NCBI GenBank assembly: GCA_964400685.1
Contig: CAYNVT010000006.1
Coordinates: 1 to 63,587, forward strand
Direction: 5' to 3'
Length of the DNA stretch: 63,587 nucleotides
From: DATCTV01 sp964400685
Lineage (GTDB): Bacteria; Desulfobacterota; Desulfomonilia; UBA1062
Part shown: piece after piece, positions 35,476-44,804 of the stretch
Layout of the letters: each line of letters starts with the position of its first letter
Numbering within the stretch: the stretch's first letter is position 1
The notes under the pieces: model-generated
What the model was told of the DNA's origin: nothing
Seen by the model: the letters and a program-made list of their open reading frames with translations, nothing else
The model's database searches: none
Translations under genes and position numbers: made by a program

Positions 35476-36414
35476 TTATTTTATCGTTGAATAGTAATCC
35501 GCCCTTGCCGATTGCCAATCCCGGCAGTTTCGGCAATTAGAGGGGAGTTCATCGAAACGGGACGATTCATGGAGTTGTCTGAGTTCACGCAATGCCCCGT
35601 TCCATACATCTCTGATTGACTCTTGATTGATATCACCAGCGATAAACCTGGCGTCAAGGTCTACAGCGCAGGTCACCACTTTTCCCGTATCAGTGATCGA
35701 CATGGTTTGCATAGCCCAGTAACATGGCCAGCGATCTTTATTATCCAGGATAAGATTGGGGGCTTCAATCATACCGGCCCAGCTGACCTTGGGACGGATC
35801 TTCACCGTAGTGCCCTGTTCAGTCCAGTACTCGACAAATCCTTCTTTTTCTGACGAATTGATGTCCATCTCTACAAATTGGACAAATATCTCCGGCTTAG
35901 CAGTATTCAGATCTTTTTTAAGACGGATCAAACCTCGGACATTATCGACAGTTTTTTCATAGTTTCCGCCAACCCTTATTTTTGAATAGGTTTCTGGGTG
36001 AAAGGCGTCAATGCCGATATAAATTGCATCCAGTCCAGCATCAATCAAACTTTTTGCAGCTTTTTCATCAAGGAGATTGGCATTGGAGTTGAGGACCACA
36101 TCAGTTAGGCCTTTCTGCTTAGCATAGGTGATCATTTCAAAAATAGATGGTTTTCTTCTTTTCAACAATAAGGCTTCGCCGAAAAAGACCATCCAGACCC
36201 TGACATCTTTGTCCACTTCCGCAATCTCATCAATAATCTTTGTAAAAGTGGGCCACGCCATTACACCTTTTTTACGGGTCATCTCTGGATGAACGCACAT
36301 GGAACAACGCAGGTTGCAGAAACTTATTGTGTCGATCAGAATTACCTTAGGGAATAACCCTGTATCAGACAGTCGACCTTGAGCGATCTGCGAGTGATAT
36401 ATTCTATTATTCAT
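35476..36414 (-). CDS. Radical SAM/SPASM enzyme 2
   Basis: 312 residues. CNLRCSMC supplies the cluster-binding cysteines after VILIDTISF; the C-terminal SPASM-like segment has CYWAMQTMSITDTGKVVTCAVD and CRNCRDW. It stops two bases before the start-proximal end of the asnB copy on the same strand. Enzymes of this size in polysaccharide clusters can be epimerases, dehydratases or C-alkylating enzymes. The exact reaction is unknown. Confidence 0.9.
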   Translation of the reverse strand: MNNRIYHSQIAQGRLSDTGLFPKVILIDTISFCNLRCSMCVHPEMTRKKGVMAWPTFTKIIDEIAEVDKDVRVWMVFFGEALLLKRRKPSIFEMITYAKQKGLTDVVLNSNANLLDEKAAKSLIDAGLDAIYIGIDAFHPETYSKIRVGGNYEKTVDNVRGLIRLKKDLNTAKPEIFVQFVEMDINSSEKEGFVEYWTEQGTTVKIRPKVSWAGMIEAPNLILDNKDRWPCYWAMQTMSITDTGKVVTCAVDLDARFIAGDINQESIRDVWNGALRELRQLHESSRFDELPSNCRNCRDWQSARADYYSTIK

Positions 36415-36442
36415 ATTATTAATTCAGAGTCTGGTAACTACT

Positions 36443-37405
36443 TCAACTCTTTTTGAATATTCGTTTTATACTAGTCCATGGACGAAATATATTGGTGTGT
36501 TCGGATGCCATTGAATGATTTGTTGAACTACTGGCCTCACCCATTCTTTTTTCTAACCGTTCTAATGAGGCGAGGTTGGAGCTATACCAAGATGTTTCTC
36601 CGCAGTAGTATTCATCCTCCATTTTCTTTTTTTTGCACAAGTAACCATTAATTACACATTTGTAGCCGTCTGTCTCGTCATGAAGGTACGATCTTTCAGA
36701 AACGATATCGAAAAAGAGGTTTAAGAATTGCTTGTACTGATCAACGGCAAACCAAGTGGTCATAAGAGCATTTTGACCAAATAAATCTTTAAATGTTTTG
36801 ATGGGAAACCAAGCATAGGCTTCTGTGTCAACAAAAACGTTTCTTTCTATATAAATATACCCATCTCTTGATAACGATGTGTAGATCTTCTCAATCGCCC
36901 TTCTTAAATCTGGGAACAGATAGTCAACACCACATACTAGGACAAATTCAACAAAACCTTCTCTTACAAATGCTTCCTCTAGGGAAGTGGGAATAACTGT
37001 TAAATCAGGCAAATTCTTTTTAGTTAATAAAGCAACTTCCTCGGATGGCTCAAATAAAACATATTTAGAATTAGGTAATAATTTATGCAAAGACATAGCC
37101 AACCAACCTGGACCCGGTCCAATCTCCAATATTGTTTTTGGTTGAATATTTTCCAAAAATTCAGACAGGTAAGATGCCAAGCTAGATATTCTTTTTTGAA
37201 ATATAGATCCATCACCCCAAGAATATTTATCATAAACAAGTTTATTTAGCTCAGGAATTACCGGATTTTTATAAACTAATCCGCATTTTTTACAAATCAC
37301 AATTTTTTGGAAATTGCAAAAACTACCATCAGCTAAAAATGCAGGTGTCAAAATTTCCGAATCATAGCTGCCACACATGTGACAGGAGAAAAATAATGAT
37401 TTCAT
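36443..37405 (-). CDS. Methyltransferase with N-terminal zinc ribbon
   Basis: 320 residues. The N-terminus carries CHMCGS and CKKCGLVYKNP, the zinc-binding pattern of the C-methyltransferase-like group often found in sugar clusters. A class I methyltransferase core follows (KTILEIGPGPGWLAMSL, FVLVCGVDYLFPD). In C-methyltransferases such as TylC3/NovU the same zinc ribbon precedes the SAM domain, though here the C-terminal substrate domain is short. It precedes the exporter genes and might cap the chain. Confidence 0.84.
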   Translation of the reverse strand: MKSLFFSCHMCGSYDSEILTPAFLADGSFCNFQKIVICKKCGLVYKNPVIPELNKLVYDKYSWGDGSIFQKRISSLASYLSEFLENIQPKTILEIGPGPGWLAMSLHKLLPNSKYVLFEPSEEVALLTKKNLPDLTVIPTSLEEAFVREGFVEFVLVCGVDYLFPDLRRAIEKIYTSLSRDGYIYIERNVFVDTEAYAWFPIKTFKDLFGQNALMTTWFAVDQYKQFLNLFFDIVSERSYLHDETDGYKCVINGYLCKKKKMEDEYYCGETSWYSSNLASLERLEKRMGEASSSTNHSMASEHTNIFRPWTSIKRIFKKS

Positions 37406-37423
37406 TTTAGCCTCTTGTTATTG

Positions 37424-38725
37424 TTAATTTGACCATTCTAGAACGGGTGCAAATAACCCCATTCTTTTTTCCAACCAAAGTGGAGACTCACTTAATCCTC
37501 CTTTGATTTCAAAAAAAATGGTCGGATTTTTCATGCTTGGTACAAAAAAATTCTCTTTGTGTAAAAGAATGCCATGTATCTCAATTTTATAAACGCCCTC
37601 ATTGAATGTGTGTTTAGGGATCCTGCATTTCAGGTTATTAATACCAACTTTTATTTTCGGCCATAAATCCGGATGCCCGTCAAAGAACATAGAGCCGAAA
37701 AGGAAGGTCTCTGTGTCGGTGAAAATGCCGATACCAAAATAAAGCGCCGGATCTAGTTTTCCGATTTCACCTACAATATTTACCCACAGGTCATGGTCAT
37801 TTCGAATCGGCATCTTTAAGATTTTTTGACCATCTTCATCTGTAAAGTAAAATTCCAGCGGTTTGAAATAATCATTGTCAAATTCATCAGTGCCTGGGTT
37901 TTCCCAATAGCAGGGAATATCATTTGAATCATGGCTGTAAGCATAGTCTTTTATAACAGATAAAACATTGTCACTTCTTATGCTGATCTGGCCATCTTTC
38001 AACAAAATTGCTGATAAACAAAGTTGTTCAATTGCACCCATATTATGGCTTACGAAAAACACTGTTCTTCCCTCTTTTGCTACATCTCCCATCTTTCCTA
38101 AGCATTTTTTCTGGAAAGCAGCATCTCCCACTGCCAGCACTTCATCGACCAGCAGTATCTCCGGTTCAAGGTGGGCAGCTACGGCAAAGGCAAGACGGAC
38201 ATACATACCACTAGAATAGAATTTTACGGGTGTATCAAGAAACTTTTCAACTTCTGCAAAATTAACAATTTCATCGAATTTTTTCTCAATCTCAGCTTTT
38301 CTCATTCCTAGAATTGCCCCATTGAGATATATGTTTTCGCGGCCTGTAAGCTCGGGGTGAAATCCTGTTCCAACTTCAAGAAGAGATCCTACCCTTCCAT
38401 GCAGTTCGACCTTGCCTGATGTCGGTTCTGTTATCCGGGACAGGATTTTTAATAGAGTGCTTTTGCCAGTACCGTTACGTCCGATAATACCAACTACTTC
38501 ACCGGGCTGAATTTCAAAAGAAACATCTTTCAAAGCCCATATAGTATTATCAGTTTGATTCTTAATATCCTCTTCAAATTTTGTAAGACTGCGAAGGCGT
38601 TTCAGATTCCTGGCAGGGGCGGTTAAAGTGTTTATGATGATTTCACGGAAGGAATTGTTAGATACTTGCTTTGAACCGAGACGATAAATCTTGGATAGAT
38701 TTTCAACTTTGATTACTGGTTTCAT
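37424..38725 (-). CDS. wzt: O-antigen exporter ATPase with C-terminal carbohydrate-binding domain
   Basis: 433 residues. ABC ATPase with Walker A GRNGTGKSTLL, signature YSSGMYVRLAF, Walker B ILLVDEVLAVGD and switch His in FVSHNMG. The C-terminal extension (about residues 265-433) is beta-rich and matches the Wzt substrate-recognition domain that binds modified chain ends. That implies a chain-length/terminator mechanism as in E. coli O8/O9a. It works with the Wzm permease six bases downstream. Confidence 0.93.
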   Translation of the reverse strand: MKPVIKVENLSKIYRLGSKQVSNNSFREIIINTLTAPARNLKRLRSLTKFEEDIKNQTDNTIWALKDVSFEIQPGEVVGIIGRNGTGKSTLLKILSRITEPTSGKVELHGRVGSLLEVGTGFHPELTGRENIYLNGAILGMRKAEIEKKFDEIVNFAEVEKFLDTPVKFYSSGMYVRLAFAVAAHLEPEILLVDEVLAVGDAAFQKKCLGKMGDVAKEGRTVFFVSHNMGAIEQLCLSAILLKDGQISIRSDNVLSVIKDYAYSHDSNDIPCYWENPGTDEFDNDYFKPLEFYFTDEDGQKILKMPIRNDHDLWVNIVGEIGKLDPALYFGIGIFTDTETFLFGSMFFDGHPDLWPKIKVGINNLKCRIPKHTFNEGVYKIEIHGILLHKENFFVPSMKNPTIFFEIKGGLSESPLWLEKRMGLFAPVLEWSN

Positions 38726-38730
38726 TTAAT

Positions 38731-39579
38731 TTAGATAATATCAGCGAAATAGCGCTCGGACTGTTTGAAATATTGAACGCCGATAAAAAACATAAGAATG
38801 CTGGCAATGGCCGATATTCCAACCATTGTCCATGGAAAGGGCGTTCGGCCCAGGATAGCTGATCGAAATCCTTCAATAATTCCGCACATGGGATTTAAGG
38901 AATAAATAAGTCTGTATTTTTCCGGTATCATGGATGACGGATAAATGACGGGAGATGCGAACATCCATAACTGCATCAACAATGGTATTGTATATTGGAT
39001 GTCTCTGTACTTTGCATTAAGCGCCGATAGTATCATGCCGACTCCCAGAATCGTCATAAGCATTATTAATACCAGCAGAGGGCACAGCAATAATGTTATT
39101 GTCGGTGTGATGCTGAAGTAAAGCATCATAAGTAACAAAAAGATAAAAGCTATGAAGTAATCAAGTAAACCCGAAACAACTGGAGTAACCGGAATTATTA
39201 GGCGTGGAAAATATACTTTTGAAATCAAGTTGCTTTCGGCCACAACACTATTGCCTGACTGATTTATAGCAGATGAGAAGTAAGTCCAGGCGATCATCGC
39301 CGTAAAATTGAAAATAGGATAGGGAATTCCATCTGAAGGTATTTTCGCTAATTTTCCAAAGAAAAGAGAGAATACGACCATCATAAAAAATGGTTGTATG
39401 ACAGCCCAAAGCCCTCCCAAGACAGTTTGTTTGTATTTGACCTTGATGTTTCGAGCAACCAGGAAAAAAAGCAAATCACGATAATTGTAAAGCTCCCTGA
39501 AATTTATGGACTGAAGTCCTTTTCTGGGTTTGATAACCATAAAGGGCAGTTTGTCCAGTGTCTTTTCAGAGACTTTCAT
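38731..39579 (-). CDS. wzm: O-antigen exporter permease (ABC-2 type)
   Basis: 282 residues, six predicted membrane helices, with the ABC-2 family features FRELYNYRDLLFFLVARNIKVKYKQTVLGGLWAVIQP split over the first cytoplasmic segment and LNPMCGIIEGFRSAILG. It moves lipid-linked polysaccharide across the inner membrane. It is adjacent to the wzt ATPase. Presence of this system, and lack of Wzx/Wzy here, indicates ABC-dependent rather than Wzy-dependent assembly. Confidence 0.93.
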   Translation of the reverse strand: MKVSEKTLDKLPFMVIKPRKGLQSINFRELYNYRDLLFFLVARNIKVKYKQTVLGGLWAVIQPFFMMVVFSLFFGKLAKIPSDGIPYPIFNFTAMIAWTYFSSAINQSGNSVVAESNLISKVYFPRLIIPVTPVVSGLLDYFIAFIFLLLMMLYFSITPTITLLLCPLLVLIMLMTILGVGMILSALNAKYRDIQYTIPLLMQLWMFASPVIYPSSMIPEKYRLIYSLNPMCGIIEGFRSAILGRTPFPWTMVGISAIASILMFFIGVQYFKQSERYFADII

Positions 39580-39697
39580 CTATTTTAATGCTCCGCCATT
39601 CCCGGTGAGGGGAATGATTTTAGAAATGTACAATAAATTTTTTTCATCATTTAATTTTGCTATTCAAATCCTGAAAAAAGATCGATTGAATTAGCGT

Positions 39698-40804
39698 CTA
39701 TAGAGCTTTATCGGCCAACTGATTATATAAATGAATATATTTTATTGCAATTATCGGCCACGAAACATTTTCATTAATTTCCGTTCCTGAGTCAAGTGTG
39801 CAGGAACCATTCAATGATTTTATGATGGCATCGGAAAGTTCATTGAAATCGCCTTTTTTGAACAGGCTCTTTTCATTAACAAACGGTCTGTTTGCATCGA
39901 TATCGGTGACAACAGGGACAAGTCCGGCGGCAAGCGCTTCAAGCAGTGAGACCGATGTGCCGTCTGCAAGAGAAGTGGAGACATAGATCTTTGCCTTTTC
40001 CATGTAGGATGGGATTTCACTGTTGTCGATTTTGCCCGTGAATGTGATTTTGTCAGAAACGCCAAGTTCGGTAGCCAGATTCTGCAAATGAACGTCCAGG
40101 GACCCGCCGCCGATGATTATAAATTTTGCCGCTGGCTCCTGTTTAAGAACAAGCGGAACAGCCCTGATAAGTGTTTCCACATCGTAGATGGGCTCTAGAC
40201 TCCTGGTTGATATAACGGTTTTGGAATCAGGGGCTGAGTTTATCTCAAAGAACCTGTCATCAACACCGGAAGATACTGTCTCTGCGCCTGCCAATGCCCT
40301 GTTGGATTTCATGCTTTCGGAGACAACGGTTATTATATCAGACAGCCATGCAGAGAGCTTGAATAACGGTTTTATCAGGCGATTTTCCGCTATTCGGTAA
40401 TCCATTCCTCTGACCGAATTGATCACCGGCCGGCCGGTCAGTTTTCCAGTGGCGGCTGCAATTAATCCTGTCGGGACTATCCAGTTGCCATGGATGATAT
40501 CAGGCTTTTCCCTGATGATGAGCCTTAACGCTGCAATGAACCCGGTGATCATGTAGATGACCATTGCAAATTTCGGAACCCTGCCGCTCTGCCCGAGAGG
40601 CTTTTCGCCGCTTGGATACCAGAAGCGGTGGATGGGTATGCCTTCATCCATTTCAAAGAAAGGGCTTCTTCTGAAAACCCTGGGGCAGAGAACGGCGATA
40701 TCCAGCCCCTCTTTCTTAAGCGCAAGGCAGAGCTTTTTGATGAATATACCGCGGTATGAGCCCGGATAATCGGGATAACCATTGGTCACCATGAGGATTT
40801 TCAC
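39698..40804 (-). CDS. Glycosyltransferase family 4
   Basis: About 368 residues from GTG 40804, giving the family-like start KILMVTNGYPDYPGSY; another GTG at 40822 would add six residues. GT-B core with NGWIVPTGLIAAATG-like N-half, KTVISTRSLEPIYDVETLIRAV, GGGSLDVHLQNLA and TSLADGTSVSLLEALAAGLVPVVTDIDANRP. It is the first gene of the minus-strand cluster, separated by 118 bases from wzm. It faces the acyl-CoA operon across a divergent control region. Confidence 0.9.
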   Translation of the reverse strand: MKILMVTNGYPDYPGSYRGIFIKKLCLALKKEGLDIAVLCPRVFRRSPFFEMDEGIPIHRFWYPSGEKPLGQSGRVPKFAMVIYMITGFIAALRLIIREKPDIIHGNWIVPTGLIAAATGKLTGRPVINSVRGMDYRIAENRLIKPLFKLSAWLSDIITVVSESMKSNRALAGAETVSSGVDDRFFEINSAPDSKTVISTRSLEPIYDVETLIRAVPLVLKQEPAAKFIIIGGGSLDVHLQNLATELGVSDKITFTGKIDNSEIPSYMEKAKIYVSTSLADGTSVSLLEALAAGLVPVVTDIDANRPFVNEKSLFKKGDFNELSDAIIKSLNGSCTLDSGTEINENVSWPIIAIKYIHLYNQLADKAL

Positions 40805-40860
40805 AATAATGCTATGCCACACGAATGAACCATGCGCAAGCCGCAGGGGAATATTGTTAA

Positions 40861-40921
40861 TTGTAATTCAGTATGATTGTATTACAAAGTTATTGACAAG
40901 CGATGCATCATTTATTAGCAT
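40861..40921. promoter_or_regulatory. Divergent control region: inverted repeat and promoter(s)
   Basis: TTGTAAT (40861-40867) and ATTACAA (40881-40887) form an inverted repeat with 13 bases between. Just downstream TTGACA (40893-40898) and TAGCAT (40916-40921, 17-base spacing) make a plausible promoter for the acyl-CoA operon. On the minus strand TTGTCA (40899-40894) and CATACT (40875-40870) could serve the polysaccharide cluster, with the repeat overlying it. The plus-strand promoter is the better of the two. Confidence 0.5.
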
Positions 40922-40970
40922 TTTTTCTATCAGGATTAACTGTTTCTTAATTCAGGGTGGGGAGGATGAA

Positions 40971-42122
40971 ATGTCTTTGCTTGATGCTTTATATACCGAT
41001 GAACACAGGTTGTTTCGTGATGCAGTAAGAAAATATTTCGAAAAGGAAGTGACGCCTTACGCGGATGAATGGGAGAAAAACGGGATTGTCCCGAAAAAGG
41101 CGTGGAAGGACTTTGCCGCCCAGGGTTTCCTGTGTCCGTGGCTCCCTGAAGAATACGGCGGGACCGGGGCGGATTTTCTGTATTCATTTATCCTGGTTGA
41201 GGAAATGGCAAGGACGCACTGCGGCGGATTTTTCTTCCCCCTTCATTCAGATATAATAGTACCGTACATTTATGCTTTCGGCAACGATGAGCAGAAAGCG
41301 AAATGGCTCCCGGGATGCGCCTCGGGCGATATCATTACAGCGATTGCCATGACCGAGCCTAATGCCGGATCAGACCTTGCAAACATAAAAACAACAGCAA
41401 TTAAAGACGGAGACAGCTATATCATCAACGGCCAGAAGACGTTCATTTCAAATGGCATCAACTGCGATCTGGTAATTGTTGCCGCAAAAACAGACCCCAA
41501 AGCCAATCCCCCCTATGCCGGGGTTTCGCTTATCGTTGTTGAAGATGGGACCCCAGGATTTGAGCGTGGCAGAAAGCTCGATAAAATAGGGCTCCATTCT
41601 CAGGATACGGTGGAGATGTCATTTTCCGACTGCCGTGTGCCGGTGGCAAACCTGCTCGGTCAGGAAGGCCAGGGGTTCTATTTCCTTATGCAGAAGCTCC
41701 AGCAGGAGCGCCTTGTATGTGCAATGGGTGCGCAGATCGGAGCAGAGGAATCACTCAGGCTCACAATTGATTTCTGCAAATCGCGTGAGGCTTTCGGCAG
41801 GCCGATAAGCCGTTTCCAGTACATTTCATTCGAACTTGCAAAGCTTGCTACCGAGGTCGAAATCGGCAGGACCTTCCTTGAAAGCCTCGTCATCGATCAT
41901 ATGGCGAAAAAGGATGTCGTAATGAAAGCCTCCATGGCCAAATACTGGATCTGCGAGATGCTGAACCGCGTAGTGGGCCAGTGCGTGCAGTTCCACGGGG
42001 GATACGGCTACATGGAGGAATATCCGATAGCCCGCGCCTTCAGGGATGCTCGCGTCCAGACCATCTATGCAGGCACATCCGAAATAATGCTGCTCATCAT
42101 AAGCAGGCAGATGGGTTTATAA
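40971..42122 (+). CDS. Acyl-CoA dehydrogenase
   Basis: 383 residues from ATG 40971, preceded by GGGGAGG; a longer reading upstream lacks family support. FAD-dependent flavoenzyme with the two family signatures: AIAMTEPNAGSDLANI and QCVQFHGGYGYMEEYPIARAFRDARVQTIYAGTSEIM, the latter carrying the catalytic Glu region. It introduces a double bond alpha-beta to CoA and passes electrons to ETF. First gene of a plus-strand catabolic operon, four bases before the CoA-transferase. The substrate is unknown. Confidence 0.94.
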   Translation: MSLLDALYTDEHRLFRDAVRKYFEKEVTPYADEWEKNGIVPKKAWKDFAAQGFLCPWLPEEYGGTGADFLYSFILVEEMARTHCGGFFFPLHSDIIVPYIYAFGNDEQKAKWLPGCASGDIITAIAMTEPNAGSDLANIKTTAIKDGDSYIINGQKTFISNGINCDLVIVAAKTDPKANPPYAGVSLIVVEDGTPGFERGRKLDKIGLHSQDTVEMSFSDCRVPVANLLGQEGQGFYFLMQKLQQERLVCAMGAQIGAEESLRLTIDFCKSREAFGRPISRFQYISFELAKLATEVEIGRTFLESLVIDHMAKKDVVMKASMAKYWICEMLNRVVGQCVQFHGGYGYMEEYPIARAFRDARVQTIYAGTSEIMLLIISRQMGL

Positions 42123-42126
42123 GACG

Positions 42127-43314
42127 ATGCTCAAGGGGCTTAAAGTCCTTGATTTCAGTTATCTGCTGCCCGGCCCGCTGGCAACCGTTATGCTGGCCGA
42201 CATGGGCGCAGAAGTCATGAAGGTTGAATCGCCTGTAAAGATTGATCTCGTAAGACTGGCGCCTCCATTCATAGATGAAAATTGTACGGTTTCATATCTG
42301 CATGCATACCTTAACAGAAATAAGAAATCATTGTCGCTCGATCTGAAAAAGCCCGCCGCATTAGAAATAATAAGGAAACTGATTGTAGAACAGAACTTCG
42401 ACATAGTTGTTGAGCAGTTCAGGCCGGGTGTCATGACAAAGCTCGGACTTGGATATGAAGCGCTTAAAAAAATCAGGCCTGACATTATTTACTGCTCCAT
42501 TACAGGCTATGGCCAGACCGGGCCATTAAGGAAAAGGGCGGGCCACGATATAAACTATCTGAGTCTCTCGGGCGTTATGGGCTATTCCGGAAACAAGGAA
42601 ACCGGCCCTGCACTCATGGGCGTCCAGGTTGCCGATGTCACGGGTTCGCATGCAGCTGTCATAGGCATTTTGTCCGCAGTCATCGACAGGAAAAATTCAG
42701 GCAAGGGCCGTCATGTCGATATTTCCATGACAGACTGTATGTTCCCATTCCATGCCGTTACCGGCCTAAGGGGGTTATATGAAGATAAAGAGCCATGCTT
42801 CGGGAGCGACATATTAAACGGAGGCTCTTTATACGGTTTTTATGAAACGTCTGATGGGCGCTATCTTTCGTTCGGGGGTATTGAGCCGCAGTTTCTGACT
42901 GCGTTTTTAACTGAACTCGGGCTTGGCGATCTTATAGGCGGGATCATGACCGAAAGTGAAGTCGAAGAAATCAGCAAAAAGGTATCCGAAGTAATTCTGG
43001 GGAAACCTCTAGGCTACTGGAAAGAGCGCTTTGAAAAGATAGATGCCTGTGTTGAGCCGGTGCTCAGCGTGAATGAAGCTGTAAGAACTCCCCATGCAGC
43101 CGAGCGCGGGCTCATTGCTGATGTTCCTTCAAATTCAGGTGCAAAATGTCAGCAGCCTGCCCTGCCTATAAAATTCAGCGGTTTTGCCGCTCATTACAAA
43201 TGGGCGGGATGCGAACTCGGCAGGGACAACGAATCAGTGCTGGCGTCTCTCGGTTTTACTAAAAAGGACATTAAAGAGTTAAGGGCCCTCGGGCTCTTCG
43301 GAATAGAAACATAA
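42127..43314 (+). CDS. CaiB/BaiF (type III) CoA-transferase
   Basis: 395 residues. FSYLLPGPLATVMLADMGAEVMKVESP is the classic family III start, and NRNKKSLSLDLKKPA and DIIYCSITGYGQTGP follow. The active-site Asp should lie in VADVTGSHAA. Type III transferases move CoA between a free acid and an acyl-CoA by an aspartyl mixed anhydride, so the operon can activate its acid without ATP. A second member is encoded at 56946-58169. Confidence 0.94.
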   Translation: MLKGLKVLDFSYLLPGPLATVMLADMGAEVMKVESPVKIDLVRLAPPFIDENCTVSYLHAYLNRNKKSLSLDLKKPAALEIIRKLIVEQNFDIVVEQFRPGVMTKLGLGYEALKKIRPDIIYCSITGYGQTGPLRKRAGHDINYLSLSGVMGYSGNKETGPALMGVQVADVTGSHAAVIGILSAVIDRKNSGKGRHVDISMTDCMFPFHAVTGLRGLYEDKEPCFGSDILNGGSLYGFYETSDGRYLSFGGIEPQFLTAFLTELGLGDLIGGIMTESEVEEISKKVSEVILGKPLGYWKERFEKIDACVEPVLSVNEAVRTPHAAERGLIADVPSNSGAKCQQPALPIKFSGFAAHYKWAGCELGRDNESVLASLGFTKKDIKELRALGLFGIET

Positions 43315-43330
43315 TAAAAGGAGGATTGAC

Positions 43331-44803
43331 ATGGGAGGGATTGTTTCATTCGGCGGTTATATTCCACGCTATCGGATCACGAGGATGAATATCGTGCAGA
43401 ACATGGCCTGGTATTTCCCCGTGATAATGGCAGTCGCAGGCGGAGAAAAGGCTGTCGCCAATTGGGATGAAGATGCCGTCAGCATGGCGGTCGCTGCAGG
43501 CTGGAACTGCATGGCGGGAAAGGACAGGAAAAAGATCGATTCGGTTTATCTGGCTTCGACGACACTGCCTTTTGCGGACAGGCTCAATGCAGGCATAGTC
43601 GCGGCAGCGCTCAATGTCCCGGAAAACGGAACAATGCATGCCGATTTCGGCGCATGCATAAAGGCGGGTACCACGGCCATGATTTCAGGCCTTGAAGCGA
43701 TTGCGGCAGGCAAACGGGGCAATGTCCTGGTTGCAGCGTCTGATCTTCGAAGGACAAAGATGGCGACCATGCTCGAAATGTTCTACGGCGACGGTGCTGC
43801 AGCGGTTCTGCTTGGCAGTAAAGATGTCGCGGCAGAGTTCATCGACAGCTATTCCATAAGCTGCGACTTCATTGATCACTATAAAGGCTATGGAAAGGAA
43901 TTCGACTACAACTGGGAAGAGAGATGGGTGCGCGACGAAGGCTACGGCAAAATTATTCCTGAAGCCATCAGGGCTTTCCTCAAGAAAACGAACCTTACGA
44001 TAGGCGATTTCGCTAAAATAATCTATCCATGCTATTTTACGGGCACGCATAAGCAGATAGCAAAAGAGCTTGGCATCGAACCTGCCAGACTTGAGAGCAA
44101 CCTTCATGACGGTATAGGCGATACGGGAACAGCCCATCCGCTTCTTATGCTTGTTGATGCTCTCGAAAATGCAAAACCGGGAGACAAGATACTTCTTGCG
44201 AGCTTCGGCCAGGGCTGTGACGTGCTCGGTTTTGCCGTAACGGATAAGATTACTGCATTAAAAGCCCCGAATGGAATCAGGGCCGCCGCTCAGCAGAAAG
44301 TCGATATAGGCAGCTACCAGAAATTCATAAAATTCAGGGACCTTATAGAAGCCGACCTCGGGATCAGGGGAGAAGCGAATCCGAACACTTCGCTTANNNN
44401 NNNNNNGGTTCTGTGGCGCAAACACAAGATGATACTCGGCATGGAAGGAATGAAGTGCAAAAAATGCAGCACCGTGCAGTTCCCGCCACAGCCGATTTGC
44501 GTGAAGCCTGAATGCGAAGGCACGGATTTCGATCCTTATGAGTTTGCAGACAAGGAAGGCAGGATTGCGATGTTCACGGGAGACCTCCTTTCACCGTCGG
44601 TCGACCCACCTGCCGTCTACGGCATGGTCGAATTTAAAGGGGGCGGCAGGACAATGCTTGATTTCACTGACTGCAATTTGAACCAGCTTAAGGTCGGGAT
44701 GAAGGCCAGCATGTCATTCAGACGAAGGTACACTGACAATATGAGAGGTTTCACGGGCTATTTCTGGAAGGCCGTACCTCAGGTTCAGAGTGAGGAGGTG
44801 TAA
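43331..44803 (+). CDS. HMG-CoA synthase-fold protein fused to a DUF35 OB/zinc domain
   Basis: About 490 residues as assembled; ten N at 44397-44406 interrupt it between the domains, so the linker length is unknown though the frame is kept. Residues 1 to about 350 match archaeal-type HMG-CoA synthase (GIVSFGGYIPRYRI, catalytic Cys109 in DFGACIKAGTTAM, GDGAAAVLLG, SFGQGCDVLGFAV). The C-terminal part is DUF35: zinc ribbon CKKCSTVQFPPQPIC...C and an OB-fold. In archaea HMGCS, DUF35 and thiolase form one complex that passes the intermediate on; the thiolase is the next gene here. Confidence 0.88.
   Translation: MGGIVSFGGYIPRYRITRMNIVQNMAWYFPVIMAVAGGEKAVANWDEDAVSMAVAAGWNCMAGKDRKKIDSVYLASTTLPFADRLNAGIVAAALNVPENGTMHADFGACIKAGTTAMISGLEAIAAGKRGNVLVAASDLRRTKMATMLEMFYGDGAAAVLLGSKDVAAEFIDSYSISCDFIDHYKGYGKEFDYNWEERWVRDEGYGKIIPEAIRAFLKKTNLTIGDFAKIIYPCYFTGTHKQIAKELGIEPARLESNLHDGIGDTGTAHPLLMLVDALENAKPGDKILLASFGQGCDVLGFAVTDKITALKAPNGIRAAAQQKVDIGSYQKFIKFRDLIEADLGIRGEANPNTSLXXXXVLWRKHKMILGMEGMKCKKCSTVQFPPQPICVKPECEGTDFDPYEFADKEGRIAMFTGDLLSPSVDPPAVYGMVEFKGGGRTMLDFTDCNLNQLKVGMKASMSFRRRYTDNMRGFTGYFWKAVPQVQSEEV
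44397..44406. other. Assembly gap of ten N
   Basis: Ten N of standard scaffold size inside the HMGCS-DUF35 gene. The real missing length is unknown. The frames on both sides agree only by chance of the gap length. Confidence 0.98.
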
Positions 44804-44804
44804 G

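Noticed and set aside
32115..36414. RiPP (modified peptide) cluster around the two SPASM enzymes
   Set aside because: No short precursor-peptide frame with a ribosome-binding site was found between the genes, which overlap or touch.
44397..44406. Frameshift or gene split in the HMGCS-DUF35 gene
   Set aside because: The interruption is a ten-N scaffold gap and both sides continue the same two-domain protein.
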